DNA from: Gemmatimonadota bacterium
Lineage (GTDB): Bacteria; Gemmatimonadota; Gemmatimonadetes; Longimicrobiales; Gaopeijiaceae
DNA: 64,000 nt
Reading direction: 5' to 3'
Assembly: GCA_028873595.1 (NCBI GenBank)
Contig: JAPPOV010000026.1
Coordinates: 1 to 64,000, forward strand
Part shown: piece after piece, positions 19,101 through 27,514 of the stretch
Position numbering within the stretch: position 1 is the stretch's first letter
How the letters are laid out: the number at the start of each line of letters is the position of its first letter
Program-made: the position numbers and the translations under genes
Notes under the pieces: model-generated
Told to the model about the DNA's origin: nothing
Database searches by the model: none
Seen by the model: the letters and a program-made list of their open reading frames with translations, nothing else

Positions 19101-19233
19101 CAACGGCAACTCGCAGCGTGCCGATCAGAAGCCGGCGGCGGACATGTATGAGCGGCTCGACGTGCTCGTGACCGAGTTGGAGCAGCACAAGGAGCGGCTG
19201 CAGCGTTTGATCCGCATGGTGACGGACGACTAG
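16114..19233 (+). CDS. Large secreted Asp-box/BNR beta-propeller protein (VPS10/sortilin-like)
   Basis: A 1039-residue exported protein with a signal peptide (TLAASIAAGVLLTFAVMPATPVAVEGQ) and many Asp-box repeats of the form S/T-x-D-x-G-x-T-W: TDDYGTTW, SDDAGATW, TRDAGQTW, STDGGDTW, SDDFGETW, TRDGGQTW, TEDYGASW, SFDDGQSW. These build one or two beta-propellers like those of sortilin/VPS10 and BNR proteins. A glycine-rich linker GGGFGGFGGG precedes a C-terminal region with a charged coiled-coil end. Start at ATG 16114 with GGAG upstream. Such proteins are abundant in Gemmatimonadota-type genomes and bind or cleave extracellular ligands; the function is unproven. A terminator follows. Confidence 0.88.
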   Translation: MSRSSSDVATLAASIAAGVLLTFAVMPATPVAVEGQEEMSQVERTFSDLSYRNVGPSRGGRVTAVAGHPDHPLTFYMGATGGGVWKTDDYGTTWRPISDGYFETGSIGSIRVAPSDPNVVYVGTGSDGIRSNVIIGRGLYYSDDAGATWERRGLVDMGQLGAVEIHPDNPDVAYVAALGNPWAKSNDRGVYRTRDAGQTWEQVLFTSDSVGAIDLELNPANPDEIYAGMWMGRRQPWTILSGMEASAQEDGIWKSTDGGDTWEYKTEGLPGGLIGKTDLSVSADMPNRVYALVETTDPDEGLYRSDDFGETWEMVSNQRGIMNRPFYYTGVVADPTDADHVYINNEGYYESTDGGMNFERRQTPHGDNHDTWINPDNPLIQIQSNDGGANVTLDGGRTWSTQSNQPTAELYQVDVDDQFPYWLYAGQQDNTTIRVPSNPPGTGSQGGHQGNWEAVGGCETGPAVPKPGDPTIVYSNCKGRFGRYNQVTGQEKQYYVGFQNLYGQNPANLNYRFQRVVPIEVSPHDPSTVYHGSQFVHKTTDEGVTWEQISPDLTAFRPERQMVSGSPITRDITGEEHYSVLYAIEESPVTPGVIWSGSNDGFVQVTRDGGQTWANVTPPDMPQEGRIQTIDASPHSAGKAYFAYYRTLLGDLTPFIYKTEDYGASWELLTPGDNGIPAHHATRAVREDTEREGLLYAGTEFGMYISFDDGQSWEKFQYNLPRTPITDIKVHQGDLVLSTMGRAFWIMDNLSPLRQADAAMADGGAFLFQPEDAYRLRGGGGFGGFGGGTPDEPEYSRNGAELDYMLPSAATSVKIEILDAAGGLVREFESTGPGERTETAQEMRAPFQRRVGSPTPTTHEGLNRFTWDFTVPGPNGAARGGPMVVPGNFTARLTVNGTAGQFTVVERDFEVMMDPRVAADGVTIADLQAQFDLGIQIRTAIEDADATIERLEGAQARVAEGSDVERELKEIERALLTDRTITSYPQPMLRDQLNYLNGNSQRADQKPAADMYERLDVLVTELEQHKERLQRLIRMVTDD

Positions 19234-19260
19234 ATCACAGAAGGCTCAACACGAAAGAGG

Positions 19261-19296
19261 AACCCGCCGTGGGCACGACGCTCGCGGCGGGTTTCT
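19261..19296 (+). terminator. Rho-independent terminator
   Basis: AACCCGCCG (19261-19269) pairs with CGGCGGGTT (19285-19293) around a 15-base loop and runs into TTTCTC, 28 bases after the stop of the Asp-box gene. The copper genes converge from the other side. Confidence 0.75.
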
Positions 19297-19353
19297 CGAT
19301 GGAGCACTTTCTACTGTTGGCGAGCAAGATCACGAAACCGACCATTGCCCCTG

Positions 19354-19731
19354 CTACCAGGCAGCCACGGTGAAGTCGAACGTCTCCCGAACCACGTGGC
19401 CGTCTTCACTCATGCCCCGCCACGAGACCGTATAAGTGGCCGGGGGCAGAGTTCCGTGAGGCACGATGGAAAAGACTCGACCGTCTTCCTGGTCTTGCAC
19501 CGCGTCCATGACATGCACACCAGCGTCGGCGGCTTCCAGGACGCGTATCTGGACAGTGCCTTCCTGCGGAATCTAGGTGAACCAGAGGCGAACCTCTTCA
19601 GGCGATTCGACCGTCGATCCTGCTTCGGGCATGGACTTGCTGAGCCCGAAGTGCGGGAGGGTCGAGGGAGCGGCCGCGGTGAGCGCCAGGACCAGCGCGG
19701 CGCTGAGTGCGGTGAAGCGAGTCTTCGTCAT
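19354..19731 (-). pseudogene. copC: CopC-like copper-binding protein interrupted by an in-frame TAG
   Basis: Reading the minus strand from ATG 19731 gives a signal peptide, then HFGLSKSMPEAGSTVESPEE and VRLWFT, then a TAG stop (19575-19573). In the same frame it continues I-P-Q-E-G-T-V-Q-I-R-V-L-E and ends with TYTVSWRGMSEDGHVVRE and TFDFTVAAW before TAG at 19356-19354. This is a complete 125-residue CopC/YobA-type periplasmic copper-binding domain, with the N-terminal histidine and the SEDGH copper motif both kept. The stop replaces what is normally an acidic residue (FxE or FSE), as expected for one GAG-to-TAG change. It is the last gene of the copper operon, 48 bases after copB. Confidence 0.85.
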
Positions 19732-19779
19732 TCTGTTCTCCAGTTGATGCCGGCTGCTTACTGGTGCTGAGTGCGGTGG

Positions 19780-20481
19780 TCAGTAGATGAGTCGCAGGCC
19801 CACGCCGATGCGCAGGTCCGACTCGGTAACGGGGCTGAAACCCGGGGTCCCGAGACTTTCCTTCTCCCGCACCCAGAGCAGGTCGAAGTAGGGCGCGAAC
19901 TTCCGTCGGATCTCGTAACGGGTGCGCAAGCCGAGTTCCAGCTCGGCGATGCCGTTGTCCAGCCCGAGGCGGTCGTCTTCGGTGAGGAGCCAGTCCAGCT
20001 CTCCCCCGAGCGTGAGGATGAGCCGTTGCGTGAGGAAGAGATCGGTGTCGGCTTCGAGGCGAATGGATGGTTCTCCTTCCTGGCTGATGAAGCCGAGCGC
20101 ACTGAATTCGAACCAGTAGGGGGCGAGCCCGGACACGCCGAAGGCGAGGTATCCCTGGGTTGTGGGTTCCAGATCCTGTCGGTACCCGACCACCACGTCC
20201 CAGAACCGACGGAAGTAGTGCCCGTAGAGGGCCATGGCCTCGACGCTGCCGAGCGCGCCCCCGGCGTACTCGCCTTCCGTGCTCCACCACAGCCGGTCGA
20301 AGTCCGTACCGATCCATCCGGAGCCGTCCCAGCGGTTCAGGGTTGAACCTTCCGTTCGCGAGGCGTCCACCTCGAGCTGAGAGAAGTGGAAGACCATGTT
20401 GTCCATTTCCTGGCCTTCGGCACTTCCAGCGAACAGTGCCGATGCGAGAACCACGGCGACTGTCTTACGAATCGATCTCAT
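19780..20481 (-). CDS. copB: Copper resistance protein B
   Basis: A 233-residue outer-membrane beta-barrel of the CopB family. A signal peptide (VAVVLASALFAGSAEGQ) is followed by typical family strings: DGSGWIGTDFDRLWWSTEGE, EAMALYGHYFRRFWDVVVGYR, LAFGVSGLAPYWFEFSA and the terminal DLRIGVGLRLIY ending in an aromatic residue. The Met-rich N-terminal segment of some CopB proteins is missing here, with only EMDNMVFHF left. The start ATG at 20481 overlaps the copA stop as ATGA. Confidence 0.93.
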   Translation of the reverse strand: MRSIRKTVAVVLASALFAGSAEGQEMDNMVFHFSQLEVDASRTEGSTLNRWDGSGWIGTDFDRLWWSTEGEYAGGALGSVEAMALYGHYFRRFWDVVVGYRQDLEPTTQGYLAFGVSGLAPYWFEFSALGFISQEGEPSIRLEADTDLFLTQRLILTLGGELDWLLTEDDRLGLDNGIAELELGLRTRYEIRRKFAPYFDLLWVREKESLGTPGFSPVTESDLRIGVGLRLIY

Positions 20482-22160
20482 GGCCGCACCGACTCGTCCG
20501 CAGTCGCGGCGGGAGCAACCTCGAGCCGCGCGAACATCCCGGTCATCATGTGGAAGAGCAGGTGGCAGTGGAACGCCCACGGACCAGGGTCTTCGTACGT
20601 GAGATGAACTTCGACCGTCTGGTTGGGGGGTACGATCACCGTGTGCTTCCGCGGTGCGAAGGCCGGATGAGCTCCATTTTGGAGCTCCATGAAGACTCCG
20701 TGCAGGTGCATCGGGTGCTCCATCATCGTTTCGTTGGTCATCAGGAGGCGCACACGCTCCCCGACCGTCAGCGAGATGGGGTCGGACTCAGAGAGCTTCT
20801 TGCCGTTCAGAGTCCAGAAGTAGCGCTCCATGTCACCCGTGAGACGGAACTCCACATCTCGAGTCGGTTCGCGAACATCCCGGTTCGGCTCAAGGGCTTG
20901 AAGATCTTCGTACTGTAGCCGACGGAGGTTCATGGTATCCACGCTGTGCCCCATCGCGGCGTGATCCATCTGCATCTCCATGCCGGCCATGTCATGGTCG
21001 CTGGGCATATCGCTCATGTCGTGACCGGAGTGGTCCTCCATACCGGGCATGTCGGCCATCGTCCGGACGGGCCGCGGGTCCATCTCGGGGATGCTTCCCT
21101 CGGCTCCGTCGGTCTCGGCGAGCGTGCCTCGCGCGAAACCCGATCGGTCCATCGACTGGGCGAAGATCGTATAGACCTCACCGGCGGCCGGCTCGACGAT
21201 GACGTCGTACGTTTCGGCCACACCGATCCGGAATTCGTCCACCCGGACCGGCTCGACGTCCTGTCCATCGGCTTGCACCACGGTCATGCGGAGACCGGGG
21301 ATCTTCACGTCGAAAAAGGACATGGCCGCGGCATTCACGAAGCGAAGTCGAACCCGCTCTCCCGGCACGAACAGCCCTGTCCAGTTCGCGGCTGGTGACG
21401 TTCCGTTGAGCAGATACGTGTACGTCGCCCCGGTTACATCGGCGATGTCCGTGGGGTCCATCCGCATCTCGCCCCACATCGTGCGATCGCGGATCGTCTC
21501 GCCGGCGTTGTCGAAGAGGCCCTCAATGAACTGCGGCACGGTGCGCTTCGCGTAGTTGTAGTAGGCCCCGTTCCCCTTGAGGTTGCGCAGCATCCCCATG
21601 GCATCCTCATCGGTCCAGTCCGACAGCACGATCGAGTAGTCGCGGTCGTAGTGCACCGGGTCCTCACCGGCCGGGTCGATGATCAGCGGGGCATACATCC
21701 CCTCCTGCTCCTGGGTGCCGGAGTGGCTGTGATACCAATACGAGCCGGCCTGCCGGACCGGGAACCGATATGTGAAGGTCTCGCCGGGCGGGATGCCTTC
21801 GAAGCTGAAACCGGGTACACCGTCCTGGTCGAACGGGAGCAGAAGTCCGTGCCAGTGAATCGAGCTGACCTCATCGAGGTTGTTGGTGACATGGATGACC
21901 GCCTCCTGACCTTCGCGAAGCCTGAGCAGTGGTCCCGGGATCGAGCCTCCGATCGTGGGAGCGTCGCTATGTCGGTCGTCGACGGTGAATCCGCGCCGAT
22001 CGATGGACAAGCTGACTTCGGTGACCGGTTGGCCTTCCGCGTCCGGTCCAGCGATCGATGCGAAGAGCTCAGCCGGGTCGAGCCCGAAGCCGGTACCGAG
22101 GGATACCCCGGACGCGATCCGAACGAAATCGCGACGAGGGAGGGAGTGTTTGTTCGCCAT
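20478..22160 (-). CDS. copA: Copper resistance multicopper oxidase CopA
   Basis: A 560-residue periplasmic multicopper oxidase that detoxifies Cu(I). The start at 22160 gives MANKHSLPRRDFVRIASG, a Tat signal suited to export of the folded copper enzyme. Copper sites are HWHG (102-105), YWYHSH (142-147), HPMHLHG and HCHLLFHMMTGM (531-542). Between about residues 368 and 410 lies a His/Met-rich insert (such as MEDHSGHDMSDMPSDHDM), the copper-loading region typical of CopA/PcoA. It overlaps copB by four bases and follows the small His-rich protein gene by 168 bases. Confidence 0.95.
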   Translation of the reverse strand: MANKHSLPRRDFVRIASGVSLGTGFGLDPAELFASIAGPDAEGQPVTEVSLSIDRRGFTVDDRHSDAPTIGGSIPGPLLRLREGQEAVIHVTNNLDEVSSIHWHGLLLPFDQDGVPGFSFEGIPPGETFTYRFPVRQAGSYWYHSHSGTQEQEGMYAPLIIDPAGEDPVHYDRDYSIVLSDWTDEDAMGMLRNLKGNGAYYNYAKRTVPQFIEGLFDNAGETIRDRTMWGEMRMDPTDIADVTGATYTYLLNGTSPAANWTGLFVPGERVRLRFVNAAAMSFFDVKIPGLRMTVVQADGQDVEPVRVDEFRIGVAETYDVIVEPAAGEVYTIFAQSMDRSGFARGTLAETDGAEGSIPEMDPRPVRTMADMPGMEDHSGHDMSDMPSDHDMAGMEMQMDHAAMGHSVDTMNLRRLQYEDLQALEPNRDVREPTRDVEFRLTGDMERYFWTLNGKKLSESDPISLTVGERVRLLMTNETMMEHPMHLHGVFMELQNGAHPAFAPRKHTVIVPPNQTVEVHLTYEDPGPWAFHCHLLFHMMTGMFARLEVAPAATADESVRP

Positions 22161-22328
22161 GGATGATGTGGAGCCCAAGTGCTGGGTTGGATGACGGAGA
22201 ACCCGGGCCGCGCGCATCACGTTTCGTGATGGCAGTCGCGAAGGACTCGAACGCGTCGAGGTCTCCTGATGATGTGAGTCGTGTACCTGGCCCGACGGGG
22301 CCGTATCAGCGGCTCAAGCCACTGAGAC

Positions 22329-22715
22329 TCAGATCTTCGGAGGCGGCGTCGTCAGTCCGAGAACGAAGGCCGCGGGCTCCTCTGACGCGCTTCGAAGTGC
22401 ATGCGCATCGTGGTCGGTGTCGACGACCTGATCGGTCGCCATTCGTGCACCCATCGCAGGAGCTCCGCACGCGGCCAGAGCAAGACAATCTGCGGGTGTC
22501 GAATCCGGTGCGTGATGCGATTCGTCAGCAGCGCCGGGCGTCATGCCGTGCGTCGCATCGCCCCCATGGGTGTGGTCCATCGCCGCCGCCTCGTGGGCCA
22601 CACCTTCGTGGTGCTCCTGCTCCGCAGCGCACGCCCCGAGAGGCGCCGCAACCGATTGCACGGCGAGGAGGGTCAGCAGAGTCAGGCCGGAACGGCGCCG
22701 AGTACGACGGGTCAT
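22329..22715 (-). CDS. Small secreted His/Met-rich protein of the copper operon
   Basis: A 128-residue exported protein with a signal peptide ending near GACAAEQ, then a His/Met-rich stretch (EHHEGVAHEAAAMDHTHGGD, HGMTPGAADESHH) and two cysteines in DCLALAACGAP. It resembles the small DUF2946-type or copper-chaperone-like proteins often found with copABC, but I cannot assign a named family with certainty. It is the first gene of the copper operon, so it may bind Cu in the periplasm. No CueR- or CsoR-type operator was visible in the 115 bases upstream. Confidence 0.7.
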   Translation of the reverse strand: MTRRTRRRSGLTLLTLLAVQSVAAPLGACAAEQEHHEGVAHEAAAMDHTHGGDATHGMTPGAADESHHAPDSTPADCLALAACGAPAMGARMATDQVVDTDHDAHALRSASEEPAAFVLGLTTPPPKI

Positions 22716-22830
22716 GCGTTAACCAGGCAGCGAATGGGGGCACATGGCAAGGTGCTCGCACGTGCGTCCACTGTCGTGTACCACTGGTCAGGTGAAGTGT
22801 TTCACGGAGACTCGTTGCGGTGAGAGCACG

Positions 22831-23967
22831 CTAACGTTCCAGGACGAGGGGGCGGCCGACCAACTTGTCCGGATCGGCATTCGGCCGGGGGACGAACTTG
22901 TCCATCCATCCACCGTCCCAGCTGGCGATGTAGAGATTGCCGTCCTGATCGACGTCCATCTGGTGCGGTCGCGAGAGCCCTCCGGCAAAACCACCGCGGG
23001 TACCACCGAACGCGCCGAGATAGTATTGCAACTCGCCCTGCGTATTGTACTTCAGGAGTCGGTTCAGTCGGGCCGAGATCACCCAGACCGACTCGTCTTC
23101 GTCGATGAAGACGCCGACCGGGTCCGTTACATCGGGCCACTCTTCGATGAACTCACCTTCTTCCGTGAAGACCTGGATGCGGTTGTTCGAGCGGTCACCC
23201 ACGTAGATGCGGTGGTCGCGATCGATCGCCACACCGTGCACGAGATCAAACTGACCGGGTCCATCTCCCAACTCACCGAACTCCATGAGGAATTCGCCGT
23301 CGGGGTTGTAGCGGACGATTCGTGAATTCCAGTAGCCGTCGCCGAGCAGGAAGTCGCCATTGGGGAAAAAGGCGAGCACAGCCGGGTCGCCGTACGTGTA
23401 GGGGCCGGGGTTCGGATTCGCGCGTGCATCCGCTCGCGTCCTCGGATGGTCAGGATCCACGAGCTGCATGACGAGCTCGCTTCCGTCATTCGTGAACTTG
23501 AGGATCTGCATGTTCACGTCGCGCATGCCAAGGCCGCGCTCCACGACCCAGACATGACGCTCCGGATCGTACGGACTGATGTAGACCTGGTGGGGTTTGT
23601 TGAAGAGAGAGTCCCACTGACTCCAGTTCTCCGTGATGTTGCCGTCCCCGTCGACGACAACGAGGTAATTCGAACTCCCGACTCTCTCGCGGTTCTCGAC
23701 ATCCCGGTCACCCCAGATCCCGACGATGATGCGGTCCGGGTTGTCGACGGCCACGGCGGAGACCTGGCCCCACCCCCAGACGTCGTCATGGTCGGGGGCA
23801 GGCTTCCACCAGTTCTCGACCGCGATGTATTCGCCGGTGCGGTCGTCGCCACCCTTCACGACCGGTCCCTCGGAGGCCGGAGTCGCGTCGGAGCCGCCAC
23901 TGCACGCAGCGGCGAGGGCGAGGGCGATGGGCGCGCTCAGTTGGTAGACGCGGCGGCGAATGCGCAT
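22831..23967 (-). CDS. NHL-repeat lipoprotein
   Basis: A 378-residue lipoprotein with a signal and lipobox (LALAAACSGG) followed by an NHL six-bladed beta-propeller. Repeat strings include SRIVRYNPDGEFLMEFGELG, GPGQFDLVHGVAIDRDHRIY, NRIQVFTEEGEFIEEWPDV and RPHQMDVDQDGNLYIASW. The start at 23967 has GTGAGG upstream. NHL propellers act in binding or, in some cases, as peptidylglycine-lyase-like enzymes; no catalytic assignment can be made here. It lies between the copper operon and the fusion enzyme on the same strand with no evident coupling. Confidence 0.85.
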   Translation of the reverse strand: MRIRRRVYQLSAPIALALAAACSGGSDATPASEGPVVKGGDDRTGEYIAVENWWKPAPDHDDVWGWGQVSAVAVDNPDRIIVGIWGDRDVENRERVGSSNYLVVVDGDGNITENWSQWDSLFNKPHQVYISPYDPERHVWVVERGLGMRDVNMQILKFTNDGSELVMQLVDPDHPRTRADARANPNPGPYTYGDPAVLAFFPNGDFLLGDGYWNSRIVRYNPDGEFLMEFGELGDGPGQFDLVHGVAIDRDHRIYVGDRSNNRIQVFTEEGEFIEEWPDVTDPVGVFIDEDESVWVISARLNRLLKYNTQGELQYYLGAFGGTRGGFAGGLSRPHQMDVDQDGNLYIASWDGGWMDKFVPRPNADPDKLVGRPLVLER

Positions 23968-24052
23968 GGTACCTCACTTCCCGAGTGGTCGTTCGACAGG
24001 GTGGTGAGTATACGACGCGAATCACTGAGGCCGATAGCGTGGCGGGACGGCC

Positions 24053-27000
24053 CTAGGTGTTGGGTCGCGCCCCGTCCTCCGTCAGGATGCGATCCAGGGT
24101 TGCGACCACCCGCTCGGCATCCCGCTGATCGAAGGTCATCGGTGGCTTGATCTTGATGACATTGTGATCCGGGCCATCCGTGCTGAGGAGGACGCCCAGT
24201 TCTGCCGCTCGATTCGCGACATACTCCGCGATCCGCGCACTCGGGGTCTTCGCCATTCGGTCTTCGACGAACTCGATTCCGAGGAAGAGCCCCCGTCCAC
24301 GTACATCGCCCACGCTTTCGTGGCGCATGGCCAGGGACGCCAGGTTCGCCTTCAAGGTGCCCCCCACCACGGCTGCGTGCTCCTGGAGTTTGTCCCCTTC
24401 GATCACGTCGAGGACCGCCAGGCCGATGGCCGCAGATACAGGGTTTCCACCGAACGTGCTGAAGAACTCCATCCCGTTGGCGAAGGATTCGGCGATCTCG
24501 AGGGTCGTCACGACAGCGCCGATCGGATGTCCGTTTCCGATCGGCTTCCCGAGCGTGACGATGTCGGGTACGACGTTGGCCGTTTCGAAGCCCCACATGT
24601 GGCTCCCTACACGACCAAATCCGATCTGGACTTCGTCTGCAATACAGACGGCACCTCGCGAACGTGCGATCCGATATGCCTCTTCCAGGTAGCCGGCTGG
24701 AGGCTCGATCTGTCCACCGCAGGATAGAATGCTCTCTGCGATGAATGCAGCTGGTTCGTGCCCGTTCGAACTGAGTGAGCCGAACGCTTCGCCTACGTGC
24801 ATGGCGTACCGCGTTCCCCGATCCATGACCTCTCGACCGTACACGCCTCGATAGTCGTCGGGTATCGGGGCCGTACGAACCCATTCGGGTGCGCCTGCCC
24901 CACCACTGCCGGCATGCTTGTAGTGACTGACGTCGATCAGGTTCTGCGAGTGCCCGTGATACCCACCCTCAAGGGAGACGACGCCATACCCGCCGGTGTG
25001 TGCACGTGCTATGCGGAGGGCCAGTTCGTTCGCCTCCGAGCCCGAGTTGACGAAGAAGCACACCGATAGTGGGTCCGGGAACAGCGCAGCGAGTCGATGC
25101 GCGTAGTCGAGGACGTTCCGGTGCAGGTAGCGCGTATTCGTGTTGAGCACACCCATCTGAAGCTGACCGGCTTCGACGACTTCGCGCCGCTCGTGCCCCA
25201 CGTGTGCGACGTTGTTCACACAGTCCAGGTACGTGCGCCCCATGACGTCGTACAGATATGTGCCAACTCCTCGCACGATGTGTAGCGGTCTGTCGTACGA
25301 GAGGCTCAGGTTCGAGCCGAATAGCTCAGCCCGGCGTGCGGAGAGCTCTTCGGGTTCCTCGAACGTCGTCTCGCAGGGAAGTCGCAGGAGCAGATTCGGG
25401 TCAGGAGAAAAGGATGCCCATACACTGCGTTCCCGAGGGAGTGCGACTCCGGGAAATTCACCCTCGAAGTCGAGCAGGTCGGTGAGAATCTGGAAGTGGA
25501 GGTGCGGCGGCCACTCGCCGTTCTCCGGGTGCGAACCGATCCGCGCGATGACATCACCGGCGGGGACGTCGCCCCCGACCTTCAGGCCCGCCACGCTCTC
25601 AGCCTCCAGGTGACCGTAAAGCGTCCAGAACGGACCCGCCGGGCCATCATGCTCGAGGATCACGGTCGGCCCGTAATCGAGGCTCCCACCGTTATCGGCG
25701 ACGGAGTGAACGCGACCCGACAGCGGAGCCCTGACCTCAGCGCCTGCCTGATCGAAAATGTCGATCCCGGTGTGAACGGTGCGGCGCTCGCGCGGATCGC
25801 CCTCTCGACCCTTGAAGATCTCAGTGAGGTAGAACGCGCGTGGCTCGAGGTAGCGTCCGATGCCAATCCTGGCACCTTGATCTTCCATGTGTCGGAAGAT
25901 GCTGCGAGTGAATGTCTCGGTGTCCTCGCTGTCCCGCCCATTCAGGAGCGGGCTCGATAGGCTGAGATCAAGGACGGTGATCTCGTCGGTCGACTCCGGT
26001 ATGTCCATGACTGGTTCGACCTTTTGATCGCCAAGCCAGCTCACCAGCACCGGCGTCTTCGGGGAGGCCGAGAGCCCTGCTGCGTCACGGATGACCCCTT
26101 CCGCCACCCGGACCGGGATCTGGTCGAGCTTGCGAATCATGTCCCAGGCCGGTCGTTCCGAGATCAACGCGTAGTCGTCGACCTCACCCGACTGGTGGCG
26201 CTTCCATCCCGAAATGCTGACGCTCGCACCCAGGCGAGCCCGCGCGAGCGAGTAAATGACGTCCGCTTCGTCCTCACTCAGCGGAGTTCGGTCGTGGAAT
26301 CCTCGAACGATCGCTGCCATCGACATGAGGGGGTCGTCGGTGTCCAGAATCGCATACGCGATCGCGATGCCGAGATCGAAGACGCGCGGTGCAGAGTGGG
26401 CGTCGCCCAGATCAATGATCCCCGTGATCTGGCGGGGGCCGTGACCAGGCGCACTGACCAGGACGTTGTAGTCGTTGACATCTCCATGGATGACCTGAGA
26501 TCCGAGGCCCAGAAAGTCGGGCTCGCGCGCGAGCCAGCCCTCATGAACAGCTCGGATGAGCCTGAGTTGCTCGCCCTGGAAGAGTTCGAAACAACGTTCC
26601 ATGACCAGCCCGGAACGGCCGAGGGCATACTCGAAGTCGATTCGGGCTGGGGGGTGGTCGGGATACGCGCCGAGAGCGCTATCGAGGTCGGCCATTCGGC
26701 GGCCGAGGTCGTAGAGCAGGGAGAGGGAGCGAGGCCGAACGTCAGCGAGTAGACCCCCCTCCAGATACTCGACCACCCGGATCCGATGCGTTGCGCCGTC
26801 TGCCATCGTGTGCTTTACGATCCAGGACCCGTCCGTCGCCGGGATCACATCGGCCGCGAACCCACCCGTAGCTCGAGCCATGTGCCGCATGAGATCGGCT
26901 TCGATTTCAAGAATCTCGTCCGTCTCGTCGGGTGTGCAGACCTTCGCGACTCTCTTGGTGCCGTCTGGTGCGGTGACCAGAAAGTTGAGGTCACGGTCCC

Positions 27001-27100
27001 CCGGCAGTGGCGTCAGGGTTCCGTCCATCCCGTAGTGCTGTCGCAGTGCATCGAGCACGGCGTCCGGTGCGAGATCGGGACGACTGAGGATGTTGATCAT
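24053..27100 (-). CDS. Kinase / M23 / class III aminotransferase fusion (phospho-lyase type)
   Basis: A 1015-residue fusion. Residues 1-350 are an APH/choline-kinase-like phosphotransferase with the catalytic loop HGDVNDYN (205-212) and metal motif IDLGDA (229-234). Residues about 420-545 are an M23 metallopeptidase-like domain with HTGID (443-447) and HLH (533-535), so its zinc ligands look intact. Residues about 590-1015 are a class III PLP enzyme with DEVQIGFGR and Schiff-base lysine K852 in TLGKPIGNGHP. The first and last parts resemble human hydroxylysine kinase (HYKK) and the phospho-lyases AGXT2L1/L2, which act in sequence: phosphorylate a hydroxyl-amine substrate, then eliminate phosphate. 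This three-part arrangement is known in other bacteria; what the M23 part does in an apparently cytosolic enzyme is unclear. Start at 27100; an upstream frame extension is not conserved. Confidence 0.88.
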   Translation of the reverse strand: MINILSRPDLAPDAVLDALRQHYGMDGTLTPLPGDRDLNFLVTAPDGTKRVAKVCTPDETDEILEIEADLMRHMARATGGFAADVIPATDGSWIVKHTMADGATHRIRVVEYLEGGLLADVRPRSLSLLYDLGRRMADLDSALGAYPDHPPARIDFEYALGRSGLVMERCFELFQGEQLRLIRAVHEGWLAREPDFLGLGSQVIHGDVNDYNVLVSAPGHGPRQITGIIDLGDAHSAPRVFDLGIAIAYAILDTDDPLMSMAAIVRGFHDRTPLSEDEADVIYSLARARLGASVSISGWKRHQSGEVDDYALISERPAWDMIRKLDQIPVRVAEGVIRDAAGLSASPKTPVLVSWLGDQKVEPVMDIPESTDEITVLDLSLSSPLLNGRDSEDTETFTRSIFRHMEDQGARIGIGRYLEPRAFYLTEIFKGREGDPRERRTVHTGIDIFDQAGAEVRAPLSGRVHSVADNGGSLDYGPTVILEHDGPAGPFWTLYGHLEAESVAGLKVGGDVPAGDVIARIGSHPENGEWPPHLHFQILTDLLDFEGEFPGVALPRERSVWASFSPDPNLLLRLPCETTFEEPEELSARRAELFGSNLSLSYDRPLHIVRGVGTYLYDVMGRTYLDCVNNVAHVGHERREVVEAGQLQMGVLNTNTRYLHRNVLDYAHRLAALFPDPLSVCFFVNSGSEANELALRIARAHTGGYGVVSLEGGYHGHSQNLIDVSHYKHAGSGGAGAPEWVRTAPIPDDYRGVYGREVMDRGTRYAMHVGEAFGSLSSNGHEPAAFIAESILSCGGQIEPPAGYLEEAYRIARSRGAVCIADEVQIGFGRVGSHMWGFETANVVPDIVTLGKPIGNGHPIGAVVTTLEIAESFANGMEFFSTFGGNPVSAAIGLAVLDVIEGDKLQEHAAVVGGTLKANLASLAMRHESVGDVRGRGLFLGIEFVEDRMAKTPSARIAEYVANRAAELGVLLSTDGPDHNVIKIKPPMTFDQRDAERVVATLDRILTEDGARPNT

Positions 27101-27514
27101 GCGAGTCTTCTTGGCGGTCCGGGACGAGCCCGGCGGTCGATCCTGCATCAGACAAGATCGGCCGATTCGCCACAAAGGGGAGGGGCGAGGTCACTTTGGG
27201 GATCCGCCGCTCATGGACGAAGCGGGGACGACGATGGATCCGAGATCCGTGGGAATCGAGTTCTGATCAGCGTCGATAGAATCGGAGGCCGCTCCGACGG
27301 CGGGCGGTATTGGATTCGATGCAGTGGACGCGTCGTGCCGTACCAGCCTCTCCCGCACACTCCACTGCAGCGAGTCATGTGCGCTGTGGGGTGACGTTCG
27401 GCTCGGGGATGTGGTGGATCTCGAGAGGCATGGCCTCCCGATCACCTGGAACTGGCCATGCGCTCGAAGGATGGGGACCGCAGCCGCGACCGCTCAGGAT
27501 CGGTCACTTCAGCC
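27101..27514. other. 414-base gap without a convincing gene
   Basis: The only reading frames here are short, arginine/serine-rich and unlike proteins, so I see no gene. It must hold the promoter of the fusion gene (minus strand) and the end of ettA. No clear palindrome, repeat or tRNA-like fold was noticed. Confidence 0.5.

Noticed and set aside
19598-20317. Long minus-strand frame over copB/copC
   Set aside because: Arginine-rich, low-complexity translation in the wrong frame of copB; a shadow of the real genes.
22716-22830. CueR/CsoR-type operator before the copper operon
   Set aside because: No inverted repeat with the right spacing was found; only partial matches.
27191-27445. Short minus-strand frame in the 27 kb gap
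   Set aside because: Ser/Pro/Arg-rich with no start signal; reads like non-coding DNA.
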